This document shows positions 22,973 through 33,948 of a stretch of 64,000 nucleotides of DNA, in pieces. The number at the start of each line of letters is the position of its first letter. Position 1 is the first letter of the stretch. The DNA lies in the NCBI GenBank assembly GCA_905220665.1, contig CAJNAR010000163.1:248001-312000 (forward strand), read 5' to 3'. Origin of the DNA: Albugo candida. Its lineage: Eukaryota; Oomycota; Peronosporomycetes; Albuginales; Albuginaceae. A program made the translations under genes and the position numbers. The notes beneath the pieces are model-generated. The model saw only the letters and a program-made list of their open reading frames with translations. It searched no databases and was not told the origin of the DNA.

Positions 22973-25126
22973 TCAAATAGCTTTGATGGTGACGTCCGCA
23001 GAATCGGATGCTTGAGAAAGATCGACCAGCTCATAGTCTCCTACAGATACGGCTTTGAGAAATTCCCGGTTGTGACGGATGGTCTTGCCAGTGAATAAAA
23101 TGTTGTAAAGAGCCAAGAGCATGACTGCGACCGCAATGCTTCCGAATATCAGTGAGCTTGTGACCGAGGGTCCTGACTGAGCGTCTAAATCAAGTGATGT
23201 TGTGCATCGAGGACCGACCCAGGAAGATGGAAAAAGGCATTGACAACGCTTTTTGACACATTTTCCCGTCCTCATGAAAGCTGCTGAAAAAGCACCAACT
23301 GAGCAATCATCGTCGTGGCGACAAGAACCTTGACCAACGACAGATTTGACGGGATTATTGCTATCTTGATATTCGGAGAGATGCTCATCGATCCATGTTT
23401 TCGTTGGATGAGAAGCGGGATCGCATCCGATACGCATTGAGGATGCGTCCTGATACAATCGAACGTAATCAACCTTCATGTACATGGGAAATGCGTCACA
23501 AATCTTGTTGATTTTCGCATCCGTGCCATCTCCTTTACACGGTTTTCCTGGATTTGGAGGTTTGGATCCCCAGCTGGTTGATAGAGCAACATTGAAAATG
23601 ATGTACATTGGTTCCTCGACCATAACTTTGTGAAAGTTTGAATTGGAAGAATCTTGGGGTGGGGAGGTTAGCGACTCGGCAGCAATCTCAAAAATCGCTA
23701 CGTCATCCAAGATCCAACGGATGTAGCCAGTACTACTAGGAATCCACTCAATTTGATATTTCATATAGCCTGTGTATGCTTTCAGCGGAATCTCAGAATT
23801 TGCTGAAATCGCATCCATCTGATAATTGAAGCTTGGTAATACACTTTCAACGACATTACCTTCTTTTTTTGGTTCCGTGCACCTCGAATTGGTGTTTGCC
23901 GGGTCACATAAGTACGAGCCTTGGTACGCGTTCATGACTGGCATACAACCTCCATCTTCATTCACGCCCCAATAATTGGAGGTATTGTCTTTCTTCCCCA
24001 AGTACGCGTTTCCATCGTATGACGCGGAGCAAGTATTCAAGCCCGTACAGTTGTTCGAAGTGACTCCAATTTCACGGTTTTGAATCACAGCAGCGGCCGA
24101 TTGTTTTAACGAGCCGACGGGATTACAATTGGTATTTGGAAAATACTTGAGATCTTGGTACCAAGATCGATGCCCACGTTTCTCATACACAAATGTGGGC
24201 ACACCGGGGACATTAGCTCCCAGAGTTTGACACCCGCGAGCGTAGACGCAGTACACATTACTATCAATATTTTTATCCGGCGGAAAAAGACGGAATTGTG
24301 GGGGCATTCCAGGTGCAATTTGAATGGACGTGGAGATTGCCACACCACCACCTTCTATTAAGTCGATCTCAGGGGCACCACGACCTTGCCTTGGATTCAA
24401 ACCAAATCCTGGATTTCGATCACAAGCACTGATTCTTTGATCTTTTTTCAAGTCATAGTTGCACTCATTATAGGACCAGGGCCACATTCGATTCGTACTG
24501 TCTGTGAACAACGCACGCCCAAGATTCCCCATGAGCCAAATTCCAGGCCAAGTCGGGTAGTATTCAATCTTCTCGACGCGATTCAATACGTCTCCGGCTA
24601 AATCAGGGTTCCCCGATTCCTTATTGATTGCTCCAGGTAACTTCGCCATCACTTCCAGAAGCCCACCTTGAAAGCAGAATTTGTTCCACGTTTGTATCAT
24701 TCCCGACCGGTAATACATACTGTGGTTCATGTATCCGGGCGGACTGGCGTATGCATTATAAACTTGGAAAGTGATATTTTCTTCCGTGCGCGTTTCAATT
24801 TGTAAAACACCACGACCGTCCGAGTCTTTTATAGTGGAAGTCATATTGAACGAGTAATATTCTAAGGCTGCATTCACTCCGTCTGGAATTTCAATAGCTG
24901 TCCATAAATGATCTCCACCGGGTCGGAAATCACGTTGAGGTGTATTAAACTCATCACTGAAGGTCAAGGCCCATACTTGGCCTCTAGAAGTCTCAATTTG
25001 TTGCGCTGAAGAAGGTGTCTCTGGATCCACCCAAGCTGGATGTCCTGATGCTGTCCGGAAGTCAGTTGAGATGCACACAATCTGTAGCAAAGGAGCAAGG
25101 AGCACACATAAAACCACAAGGATCAT
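22973..25126 (-). CDS. SKN1/KRE6-type beta-glucan protein (GH16), secreted/membrane
   Basis: 717 aa from the ATG at 25126, which begins a signal peptide (MILVVLCVLLAPLLQIVCIS). In yeast, Skn1/Kre6 are needed for beta-1,6-glucan formation, and the same GH16 family occurs in oomycetes with beta-glucan walls. A DEFNTPQRDF start of the glucan-binding sandwich, WPGIWLMGN, and the catalytic PEIDLIEGG (E-x-D-x-x-E) are visible. After the catalytic domain come a Cys-rich EGF-like module near residue 610-650 (CRHDDDC...KRCQCLFPS...GPRC), one membrane helix near 665-690 and a short cytosolic tail with FLKAVSVGDYELVDL. Signal peptide plus C-terminal helix implies type I topology, unlike the type II yeast proteins. 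The frame is uninterrupted. Confidence 0.9.
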   Translation of the reverse strand: MILVVLCVLLAPLLQIVCISTDFRTASGHPAWVDPETPSSAQQIETSRGQVWALTFSDEFNTPQRDFRPGGDHLWTAIEIPDGVNAALEYYSFNMTSTIKDSDGRGVLQIETRTEENITFQVYNAYASPPGYMNHSMYYRSGMIQTWNKFCFQGGLLEVMAKLPGAINKESGNPDLAGDVLNRVEKIEYYPTWPGIWLMGNLGRALFTDSTNRMWPWSYNECNYDLKKDQRISACDRNPGFGLNPRQGRGAPEIDLIEGGGVAISTSIQIAPGMPPQFRLFPPDKNIDSNVYCVYARGCQTLGANVPGVPTFVYEKRGHRSWYQDLKYFPNTNCNPVGSLKQSAAAVIQNREIGVTSNNCTGLNTCSASYDGNAYLGKKDNTSNYWGVNEDGGCMPVMNAYQGSYLCDPANTNSRCTEPKKEGNVVESVLPSFNYQMDAISANSEIPLKAYTGYMKYQIEWIPSSTGYIRWILDDVAIFEIAAESLTSPPQDSSNSNFHKVMVEEPMYIIFNVALSTSWGSKPPNPGKPCKGDGTDAKINKICDAFPMYMKVDYVRLYQDASSMRIGCDPASHPTKTWIDEHLSEYQDSNNPVKSVVGQGSCRHDDDCSVGAFSAAFMRTGKCVKKRCQCLFPSSWVGPRCTTSLDLDAQSGPSVTSSLIFGSIAVAVMLLALYNILFTGKTIRHNREFLKAVSVGDYELVDLSQASDSADVTIKAI

Positions 25127-26170
25127 TACGAAAAGCAAGTTTGAAATAGTTTATTTGGAAAAGAAAGCAATTATCTCATTCCGTTAACAAAATTATCGTT
25201 TGATCCGTGCGATCCGGAGGGCTAGGGAGGAAGCGTATGACATGAAATGATCAAAAGGTTGTCACAAATGGAAGATCTCACGAAAATTCGCGAAAGGTCA
25301 TTTCGAGTGTGCATATAGATATAAGGATAGCTATTCGTTTTTTCTTTTGTAACCGCTTTGATTGTAATAAGAACCGCTACAGTCAGTCGAGAGAGCTGTG
25401 TGCATCGACGATAGCAACTTGAGTCGAATCAGCCAAGTTCTGATTCTGATACGGGATCAGAAGATAGAACCGGTCTCGATCGTCTCTCCTCCAATTATTT
25501 CTACGGCAATTTTATCCACCAGTTTCGTCAGTTGCCTATTTGCCACCCATTCCGAGTCGTGTTTGGCTTGGGTTTTCCATACAATACATTCGGCACATAG
25601 TAAAGTTCCTGCATGGAATGTTGGGTCCATCAGCCTGACGTAAAAAGTTCCATGTCGTGACGGGGGGCGCTGGGCACTTTGAGAGTTGCTCCATGTTTTA
25701 TGGAAATCACTTTGAAAGAATCAGTATCTCCACAGTCTTTGTATGTTGCAAGGATGTGACCGAAAGTATACACATGTTAGACACTTGAATGGATATCCGT
25801 ATGTCGATAAGCCACGGTCTGAGCAATCATTTCGATAATTGGATAGCGCGATGACGAAAACGATTATATATCAGCGATCGCGCGCTCGCGGAGCCAGCGA
25901 TATGACTAGAATAATAATCAAGTTCTCCTACTCATTCGGAGCGCTACGAACGTCATTCCCTGTGATATTACTGTTATTAGCTCTAGCTGAACCTTTATCG
26001 AGAAGGAAATGTTGATGCAACAAGGTATGAGGGACCTTTGAATAGAATATAAATACTGGATTACGTATATTGCTTGATAGACGGCGTCTCTGACGCAAGT
26101 CGGCGTCGCTTTAATGCTTTCCGGGTCTGAAGAATTGGTAATTTCGAGCAACTTTGAGAGACCCTGGACG
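25127..26170. other. intergenic, nothing recognised
   Basis: Upstream region of the GH16 gene and the 3' flank of the HORMA gene. The only longer frame (25398-25643, plus) begins at GTG and has no motif. No repeat or RNA gene seen. Confidence 0.4.
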
Positions 26171-28124
26171 TCACTTCGGTTTTACTCGAGTTCGTTTGAC
26201 GGCGAGGTTTTCCAGTACTCGGATGAAGCGACACGGAGCGAATTTTGTTCGGGGTCTGCCATATCGTTTGAAGGGTCCTCGCTGTCGATTGTTTGGTAGC
26301 TGGAGCGACAGCACACGAATGAGTTTAATGGAAATTCCTTCTGCCTCAACGTACCGTGCAAAATGGCGTTTTCGATTAGTGTTCGATTCTCGGCTACGTG
26401 AGCACGACGTAAGCTTCAGATTGACCTTAATAGACATTGTACCTGTAAACCGCACTTTATAACTCGTAAGAGAATTTGGTATTAACGCCACTAGCCTTTG
26501 TTTTTCCATCCGTATCAAAATTGCGGATGCCAAGGTTCCCGTGACACCAAGTTGACTGGCGACGGTTTCGACTGTCACACCATTTCGCTTCAGCCGTCCA
26601 TGTGTTAAATCGATAGCTCCTGTAAAACAATCATTAAACTTTACAGACTTTCCTCGACAAAACTGACCAAGAGGACTCAACTATTAAAAAGCGCATTATC
26701 TTGAGCCAGGACCCCAAAGGTCCCGTCTGAAAGATCTTTAAGCACTCCGTCTTTGCAAAACTGTAGATTGTTGGAGGACTTCTTCCAAATGATCCATGCA
26801 AGTACGTACATTCTCTATATCTACCGAAAACGACGCCTCACTGACGTTAGGGAAGGTGCTTTGTAGACTGCAATAAAATCGAAATGGTTGAGAGCACCGC
26901 TGGTGAAACAAGCCTGTAGTAAAACCTCTGCACGGTGACAATAGACGACTTCATGATTTCCGTCAAGATTTGGTGCTGGGATGGCTTTCTGGGATTCGAT
27001 TTTGCTGGTCTGGACGTGCAGGTTTTCTCGAAAGAAGGATCCAGATCTGAATCGCTTCCATCTGTACACGCCATTTCTTTGTTGATATCCTGCGACAGAC
27101 TCGAGTATTCTTGAGAGGATTGACTCTTAGTCACTGGTGTTACACAGCTGTTCTTGCGCCTTGATGTATTCTCTGATACTCGTGGCTTGTTGACCTTTTC
27201 TTGCTCAGTTGTATCCAATATCAACGAAACCAAATGAAATGGGGTTTTCAGTTTTCCCTACACGGAGTCATCTTCAGCAGAGATTCACAGATCAAACAAT
27301 TTCGAAAGTACCACTGGAAGCTGCACAAGGTTTGTAGCATCCGTAACGTCGGAAGAAGGCCGAAAATACTTTGGTTGCCATCCAGTTGGACAAAGTGCTT
27401 TATTGTTTTACATTAGCCAGATTCACAAGCCGACTAGAGACTTTTTCTATACCATTGAGCGATACTCTCATCGTAAGCATCCGACATTCAGGTAACGGGC
27501 TTAAAGTATTCACGATTTTGACAAGAGTTCGTATCATTTGGATCGCTTGGGCTTTCACGTCATCTGTACTGCAATGCAGCGTTCCCAATCCATTGAAGTC
27601 GGTTGACAGCAGAGTGTCTCCATTTTCATCTTGCTCAATTGTATACGTATAACTAGTGCCAAACGTGTGAGCAAAAAGCCACGATTTATTACCAAGATGG
27701 ACTTACCTCTCCAAGAGCTGACCCGACTCATTTTCTTCTTTCAAAGAGTGTATACAAAAAATAAGCGACTCCAAATATTTCTTTTCCAACGCTTCAAAAA
27801 CTGATAAAATTGCTCGTAAGTAGCTTTCTCAATGTTTCTTTGTTTTCTGACCTCCTTCTTCAAGCCATTGGGTCAACATCAACGCATCCTTTGCATCAAC
27901 AGTACCGCATTCTGCCCGTGGGGCTAAGCACTTGACACGCATATCCGCATATATCTTGCCAAGAAGCCATCCACACATCAGGGAAGAATTTGTGTATAAG
28001 CTCATGCGTGCACTTACTCTTTCTCGAAATAATTTTGCTGAAAACAAATCTGACAGAAATACAAAGTCATACAGCGCTTCCTCATAAACTCTCAAAGAAT
28101 GCACACTTCGCAAATGGCAGACTT
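26171..28124 (-). CDS. HORMA-domain protein (Hop1/ASY1/HORMAD-like), multi-exon
   Basis: HORMA proteins of this class organise meiotic chromosome axes. Exons joined by short introns (27955-28017, 27801-27851, 27653-27706, 27398-27452, 27258-27311) restore a continuous domain: LRVYEEALYDFVFLSDLF, YADMRVKCLAP, LTQWLEEG-VFEALEKKYLESL, SYTYTIEQDENGD, IQMIRTLVKIVNTLSPLPE, LTMRVSLN-ALCPTGW-QPKYFRPSS, KTPFHLVSLIL. All five keep frame. A Ser/Lys-rich linker follows, then a last exon (26171-26640) with a winged-helix-like segment (VTVETVASQLGVTGTLAS, IRMEKQRLV) and a basic tail. The first exon with the start codon upstream of 28124 was not found. Joins between 26640 and 26960 are uncertain, and one could be a frameshift. 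Confidence 0.78.
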
Positions 28125-28667
28125 CTGAAATCGAGACCCGGATCCTACCACGAGCACGCGATCTTCAAGTCAAAGGCACAGCGTAGGTTTTTACAGCTAA
28201 GTACATGTTACGAATGACGTTCAGCGATTGTATGTACGTAAATTCCGTGGCATTTTTGTTGTTGTCCTTTGATTGCTTCGGCTGCATTGCCGAGCTTTTT
28301 AATCAGACTAGAACTAATCAAATCTTCTCGATAATGGCGCGTTTCCTTTTGCCGCCCGCGCAACTTCAACTCCGTATGTAGCAGTAAGTACGATACATAA
28401 AGTGAAATAGCATGATTATTTAACCTTCCCGACGAGTTATATGGCGCTAAGTATGTAAAGTGATCGTATTATATCGCATGTAGCGTCTCACGCCAGCCAC
28501 TGACGACTGTCATACGCAAGACGATTTTCTTCTCTATCTATAAGGACCTTAAATAACCGGGTTCGTCAGCATCTTACTATCACTATTAAACCAGAGTCAT
28601 GAGTACATCTTTTTAACAAATGAAATATCTATGTATTTTTATAGGCCTTTTCGAAGTCGACAACATT
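28125..28667. other. no gene recognised
   Basis: Should include the first exon and promoter of the HORMA gene, which I could not place. It is otherwise AT-rich without frames, repeats or RNA motifs. Confidence 0.35.
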
Positions 28668-29528
28668 TCAGGTGCGTACACCTTGATGCATTGATAACGC
28701 TTCATGCAAGCTTGGAAGTGCTTTCCGCGGTGATTTTGTGACGTTGCTTGCGGGATGCCATTTATCCAGATTTGACCGGAGAGGGTCCATCTCCCTTACG
28801 TGCTCTCTCTTTGGCTTACGTGCAGACCCAGCGTTTACTTCCATATCGATATGAGTAGAACAAAAGTGCTTGGATTTGCGGCTCCTCATGCAGTTCCGCG
28901 CTTCACAACGTTGCCCTCCTCCGTGCGCCCAGCAAAAATCGCTTCGAGATTGCGCACTTTTCGTGCATCCGGCAACTTGGCACCGCCTACCTCCTCCATG
29001 ACGTCGACATAGTCCTCGACTCACAGATATTTTCAAGCAGCTTTGAAATTGGCAACGCTTGTTCCAGCTACTTTGCCGACGTTTTGATCCGGGTGTTCGT
29101 GTCGATAATGATGGAGGAGACGTGGAGTGTTCTTCGAGCTTTTGTGTTGGCGGAGGGGTTACTTCGCCTTGAGAAAGTATCGAGAAAAGTTCTCGTGGAC
29201 GCTTTTCTTGCAATTGTCTTCGTGGAAATAAAGGGTTTTGAGAAATTGAGCGTCCCGGTAAAAAATGCTCCAGATGCTTGGCAATTGCATGCTCTCTCGG
29301 TAAAATGATAGTTGATTTATCGCGTCCGAATGTGATTGAAATCGAATCATTATGCAGTTGATTGTCATTTGGATGTGGCGAGTGGTCAACTGCAAGATCC
29401 AATGAATTACGATCGATTTTCCTTTCATTTGTAATGACATTTGATTGAAATAATGGGATTCCGGGTGAAATTGCGCGACTAGGAGACATCCTATGCGGGT
29501 TAGAAAATACCATCGTACATGTAACCAT
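28668..29528 (-). CDS. WRKY19-like Cys/His zinc-binding repeat protein
   Basis: 286 aa from the ATG at 29528, uninterrupted. A Ser/Pro-rich N-terminal 155 residues precede three tandem units of about 24 residues, C-x4-C-x-n-C-x2-HGGG type: CQFQSCLK...GLCRRHGGG, CQVAGCTK...FCWAHGGG, CEARNCMR...FCSTH. This repeat is very abundant in oomycete genomes and also occurs fused to plant WRKY19-type proteins. It is presumed to bind zinc and possibly nucleic acid, but the molecular role is unproven. A C-terminal tail of about 60 basic residues follows. A paralogue with about seven units lies at 58544-59601. The protein is probably nuclear, since it has basic patches and no signal peptide. Confidence 0.85.
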   Translation of the reverse strand: MVTCTMVFSNPHRMSPSRAISPGIPLFQSNVITNERKIDRNSLDLAVDHSPHPNDNQLHNDSISITFGRDKSTIILPREHAIAKHLEHFLPGRSISQNPLFPRRQLQEKRPRELFSILSQGEVTPPPTQKLEEHSTSPPSLSTRTPGSKRRQSSWNKRCQFQSCLKISVSRGLCRRHGGGRRCQVAGCTKSAQSRSDFCWAHGGGQRCEARNCMRSRKSKHFCSTHIDMEVNAGSARKPKREHVREMDPLRSNLDKWHPASNVTKSPRKALPSLHEALSMHQGVRT

Positions 29529-30080
29529 ATTAAAAACAATTGAATTAAAGGACTTTTTCGCGGAAGCTTCTTTCTACGTAACGATGAAGGAAGTAATCAA
29601 ATAGTAAGTATTTGTTCAAACTGACAATTAGAATCACTATGTTACCCTACTGCGTGCCGTGAGACGTGTTGAAAAAAGTGAAGTCTAGATTCGAGCGCTT
29701 CTACACCCTTCTTAAGAGAATTATTTAAGGCTCATCATCGGGGAGACTGTCAGTGTCACTCCTCCCAACAAAGATCAGGCCTTTGAAATCGAGCCTGTTG
29801 TACGTCGAATTCTAAACTCATCGTGTTCGCTATACAGTAATGCTTTACAAAACAAGTCAGATAGAAGACATGCAACAGCCGGTGAACTCTTTCCATTCAA
29901 TATTTTATACAGAAAGTAAAGGCGAATCATATTACACGCACCGGTCCAAGCGCACACACATCATAATTTAATCTCTATATCGTTCTTTATCGGAAAGTAA
30001 TACGACTGGATCAACGCTTTTTTTCTGAAATAAAGAAAGGCGAAAAAGGCGCACACACATCTTTATATTGTACAATTGTC
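29529..30080. other. intergenic, nothing recognised
   Basis: 5' region of the zinc-repeat gene and 3' flank of the tRNA synthetase. Only a 60-codon minus frame at 29775-29957, without a motif. No tRNA-like fold spotted. Confidence 0.4.
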
Positions 30081-32204
30081 TCAACATTTGTGATTTATTC
30101 TCGATAAATGGTACTCCCTTAGCTGTGTATTCTCAACTAAACCGGGTGCACACGTCATCAATTCTTTCCCTGTAGCAGACTTGGGGAATGCAATCACTTC
30201 TCGGAGAGATTTTGCGCCGCACAATATCGTCATAAGACGGTCTAAGCCTAATGCGATTCCTCCGTGCGGCGGAGCACCGTACGAAAATGCTTCCAGTAAA
30301 TGAGCAAAGCTCTCGCGTTGACTCGGTAATAGTTGCAGTATTGACTCAAATACAGCGCGTTGTAGGACAGTCGAATGAAGTCGGATCGATCCGCCTCCCA
30401 GTTCCCATCCGTTGCAAACTAAATCCATATGCTGCGCACGGAGAGACAACACGGAAGAAAGCAAGTTCGGGTCCTTCTTCCACTCTTTTCTGTTCTGAAT
30501 CTTTGCACTTAAATCCGCTAGCACGCTAATTTCGTCTTCTAAAGGCGCAGTAAAAGGATGATGCGTTGAACAGATGCTTTGTTTTTTTTGCCCGCAGAGA
30601 AGGGTGCCTTCCTCTACTGAAAACAATGGGAAATCGGTCACCCAAAGCATATTGTATCGATTCGCACTCATTTCTTCCTCTAACAAACCGTTTGCGCGCA
30701 ATACATTAGCTGCATGTATTCGCATCCGTCCGAGTAAGTTCGATGTTGATGCATAGGTACCGATAGCTACGAGCAATACGTCCCCCTCCTCCACGGATAG
30801 TCGTTCATTAATGGCAGCTCTGGCCTCTGGCGATACTTTTGCAGTAAAATATGATTTCCATTCTTTTCTTTCGCCTTCGATTTTCACCAATGCAAATTTA
30901 ACCGCTTCTTTTTCAATAGAATATGCATGTGCGACTTGCATGAAAGCGTCCATATGTTTGCGAGAAAAGCCTTTCGGCGTGCTTGCAGCCAGTCCTTTGG
31001 CATTGAGTCCACGAGCGACTACGCCATTGCTAGACTTCTCACATGGCGTTTCCAAGAGGACTGAATCACGCATCAAATCGGTCAGATCGTGTAGTTCGAG
31101 GCCGTATCGAGTATCCGGTTTGTCAATTCCAAATCGACGAATCGCTTCGGCATATGAAATGCGATGAAAAGGTTCCGAACAGAGTGTTTGTCCGGCCGTA
31201 GCCCACAAATGACGAACCAGTAGCTCCATGAGCTGCATGATATCGTCTTGCGTGACGAATGACATTTCCAAGTCAAGTTGGGTGAATTCGGGCTGACGAT
31301 CAGCTCTTCCATTTTCGTCGCGATAACATCGAGCAATTTGGAAGTACCGATCCATACCTCCAACCATAAGCAATTGTTTGTACTGTTGAGGACTCTGCGT
31401 GAGAGCATAAAACATTCCTGGAGTTCTGGTCGGCACAATAAACTCGCGAGCGCCCTCAGGTGTCGATTTGAATAAAGTTGGTGTTTCTATCTCGGCAAAG
31501 TCGAGGTCGTGGAGGAATTTTCGAGCTTCAAAAGTGATTTTGGAACGAAGGAGAATATTTTTTTGGAGTTGAGGACGGCGTAGATCCAAATAGCGATAAC
31601 GAAGGCGCGTTTCATCATTTGCATTATCGGCAGGCGCTTCCAATCGAATCGGAAAAGATTTTCCGTGGTCAATATGGCTTAGTTCTTTAATCGATTCGAC
31701 TATGACCTCGATCTCACCAGTTGACATGGAGGAATTCTTCATATTACCCGGACGTTGGCGAACGGAACCAGCAACACAGACGATACTTTCCAGGCGCAGG
31801 TTAGAAGCTGCATGAGCTGCTGTACTGTCTTTGTCAACTACGAGCTGTGTGATACCATAACGATCGCGAAGAGAGAGAAATGTGATAGACCCTAATTCAC
31901 GGATTCCATGCACCCATCCACAAAGCCGCACATACTGGTTCAAATGCTGGTTAGCGTTCCGTAATTCTCCGCAAGTGCGTGTACGATACGAAGAAAACTT
32001 CGTAGAATGATTATCGTGCTCCACCGCTGCATTGCTGCAACTACGGTGGTCTGGTATAACATGTCGCGATGATGCAGCCAGACGATTATGTATTCGTCTT
32101 TTATGCAATGTATTGTCGCCAGCAGAGCGTCGTAGAGACCTTATTCGGCATCGCAATGCGTTTTGTATCATATAATTCGTGTACATAAGCGAATATTTAT
32201 GCAT
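30081..32204 (-). CDS. DARS2: aspartyl-tRNA synthetase, bacterial/organellar type
   Basis: 707 aa, single exon from the ATG at 32204. It charges tRNA(Asp), most likely in mitochondria: the first 55 residues are rich in Arg, His and Ser with almost no acids. An OB-fold anticodon-binding domain (about 85-175, YVRLCGWVHGIRELG) is followed by the class II core: TPTLFKSTPEGAREF (238-255), QSPQQYKQLLM (270-280), motif 2 FQIARCYRDENGRADRQPEF (288-307), and motif 3 GIALGLDRLMTIL near 655. An insertion of over 150 residues between motifs 2 and 3 corresponds to the GAD domain of bacterial AspRS. Length and order fit the DARS2/AspS family. A cytosolic-type enzyme lacks the insert. Confidence 0.96.
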   Translation of the reverse strand: MHKYSLMYTNYMIQNALRCRIRSLRRSAGDNTLHKRRIHNRLAASSRHVIPDHRSCSNAAVEHDNHSTKFSSYRTRTCGELRNANQHLNQYVRLCGWVHGIRELGSITFLSLRDRYGITQLVVDKDSTAAHAASNLRLESIVCVAGSVRQRPGNMKNSSMSTGEIEVIVESIKELSHIDHGKSFPIRLEAPADNANDETRLRYRYLDLRRPQLQKNILLRSKITFEARKFLHDLDFAEIETPTLFKSTPEGAREFIVPTRTPGMFYALTQSPQQYKQLLMVGGMDRYFQIARCYRDENGRADRQPEFTQLDLEMSFVTQDDIMQLMELLVRHLWATAGQTLCSEPFHRISYAEAIRRFGIDKPDTRYGLELHDLTDLMRDSVLLETPCEKSSNGVVARGLNAKGLAASTPKGFSRKHMDAFMQVAHAYSIEKEAVKFALVKIEGERKEWKSYFTAKVSPEARAAINERLSVEEGDVLLVAIGTYASTSNLLGRMRIHAANVLRANGLLEEEMSANRYNMLWVTDFPLFSVEEGTLLCGQKKQSICSTHHPFTAPLEDEISVLADLSAKIQNRKEWKKDPNLLSSVLSLRAQHMDLVCNGWELGGGSIRLHSTVLQRAVFESILQLLPSQRESFAHLLEAFSYGAPPHGGIALGLDRLMTILCGAKSLREVIAFPKSATGKELMTCAPGLVENTQLREYHLSRINHKC

Positions 32205-32314
32205 AATTATTTTCCGGATTTCTTTCGATTAAGTAATTAAAGAGCTGCTGGTCGATTTGATCGTCAGAATCTTGAAGAAGATTCTAGGCCAATCATTAGC
32301 GCTCAGTAAACAAG

Positions 32315-32759
32315 CCAGATTGTTGACTGCTCAGGTAGCTGGTTTTGTACTACTATTTTTGTCCTTAAAATTATTGGATCCCCCTTTCGGTCCACGGAAC
32401 CGAGTACGCATGTCGAGCTGCCCGCGTTTACATTCAAAGTAAGCGACACGATACGCCTACCAGAAGAACAAGGATCTGTTTTAAGTTTCAAGATGTGCAT
32501 GAATGCGAATAAGCTATATCAGGACGCACATGGCATTCATTTGCATATTGTCGCTCATGCAAACATTCTTTTAATGTTCTTTCACCCGTATTCATGCATT
32601 CTTGCTGGATCATGCAATCTCGCAATGCTAGTGCCATATCATGGCACGACTTCCCCATCTTCGATTGGACAAAACGAATTATTTAATAGCCAATGGGCTA
32701 CTAGTGCTAGTTTCATTATTTACATTACTGGTCACTTGGCAATTCATATGGCGAGATGA
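32315..32759 (+). CDS. hypothetical open frame, convergent with GET3
   Basis: A plus frame stays open for about 148 codons between stops near 32313 and 32757-32759, much longer than expected by chance in this AT-rich sequence. It has no ATG until residue 61, so an upstream exon or a shorter product from the ATG at 32493 is possible. Text such as [20 protein letters not shown] and a hydrophobic [14 protein letters not shown] is protein-like. The last hydrophobic segment ([15 protein letters not shown]) could be a membrane anchor. The end overlaps the GET3 3' end by 35 bp. No family recognised. Confidence 0.4.
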
Positions 32760-33948
32760 GATGATTTGAAAAACTTTGTAGAGCGCTAACTCCACGCACT
32801 TCTTCATTCAGCAGCGGCATTTCGACCACATGAAAGTCTTCATATAAATCGTAGATCTGGTCGATGTATTTTTGTTGCATTTTTTGCCGTGCGGTACAAT
32901 TGCTGCACGTAGAACCTAGCAATTGATTTGATTGAATTGACGTACTTTGATCCATGAAAGTATGCATACCTGATTCTCGATACAAGACCTGATTAACCAC
33001 GATATTGTGGACGTCAATTTCGTACTTTGTCAATTCCTGGACCAGGCGTTCTGTTTCGTATAGCGAGAGAAACTCGGGTATGCAAACGCACACAAATGTC
33101 GTTCGCTCTGGATCTTTAAACTGCTGATTGACCTTTGCACAAATCGCATTTGAGTTATTTTGCAGTGATTCTCAAATTCTATGCACGTACCTTCTGTATG
33201 ATTTCCTGCGTTTGTTCCAATTTCCCGAGCAAGTGTTCTTGCGAAGGTAATGCACCACCCAGCAGAGCAGAAACTTGAGAGAACATCCCCGAAAACTGAT
33301 TCTTCAGCGATAAGATTTTGTCGAAAGCTTTGTTGAGGGCAGTCGGAAAGCTCAATAGCCTTAATGTGTGCCCAGTTGGTGCTGTATCAAACACGATAAT
33401 GGAAAAGTCCATGGTTTGAACTTGTTTCATAAGCTCGGCAAAACTCATTGCTTCATCAATTCCGGGGATGGAGTTCGTCAGATCTTTCATGAAGGAAGCC
33501 ATGCCGGAAGTCTCTTGTAATCCATCCGGGTTCATCTCTTCTAGCTGTCAGTTCCAACGTATAAGCATAAGCGATAAGGCTGTAGAAAGTCTCCCTACAT
33601 CGACAGTCGGATCAATCTCCATGACAAACAGGTTTGAAAATCCATGCACAAGTGTTGGTTCTCTAGTGAATTTCTGTCCGAATGCATCGCTATGGAATCA
33701 TAAGTAACTTAAGCGGGTTAATGTGCATCTATTCGAGTAATAGAGCCATACCTTAAGTTATGCGCAGGATCTGTGGACACGATCAGCACTTTTTCTCGCT
33801 CCATTGCCAACCGAATACCAAGGCAACATGAAGTGGTGGTCTTGCCAACACCTCCCTTACCTCCAACAAACACCCAGCGCAGCGAATCTTGCTCTATTAG
33901 ATTCTGTAGGCTCGCTTCCGGCACGTTACTATCAGCATCTGCTGCCAT
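32725..33948 (-). CDS. GET3: GET3/ASNA1 ATPase, tail-anchored protein targeting
   Basis: Cytosolic homodimeric ATPase that carries tail-anchored membrane proteins to the ER. I join four exons (33752-33948, 33599-33689, 33191-33544, 32725-33132), giving 349 aa with every frame kept. The deviant P-loop [10 protein letters not shown] is at residues 29-38, switch [15 protein letters not shown] spans the first intron, and [17 protein letters not shown] and [11 protein letters not shown] follow. The CSNC zinc motif is near residue 285, then [13 protein letters not shown] and EEVRG. Intron 2 (33545-33598) removes an in-frame TGA. Introns are 54-62 bp. The start ATG at 33948 is chosen over an upstream frame lacking family similarity. 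Confidence 0.95.

Noticed and set aside
33545..33598. In-frame stop in GET3 as a sign of a pseudogene
   Set aside because: The stop lies inside a 54-bp GT...CAG intron whose removal keeps frame and gives the family motif order.
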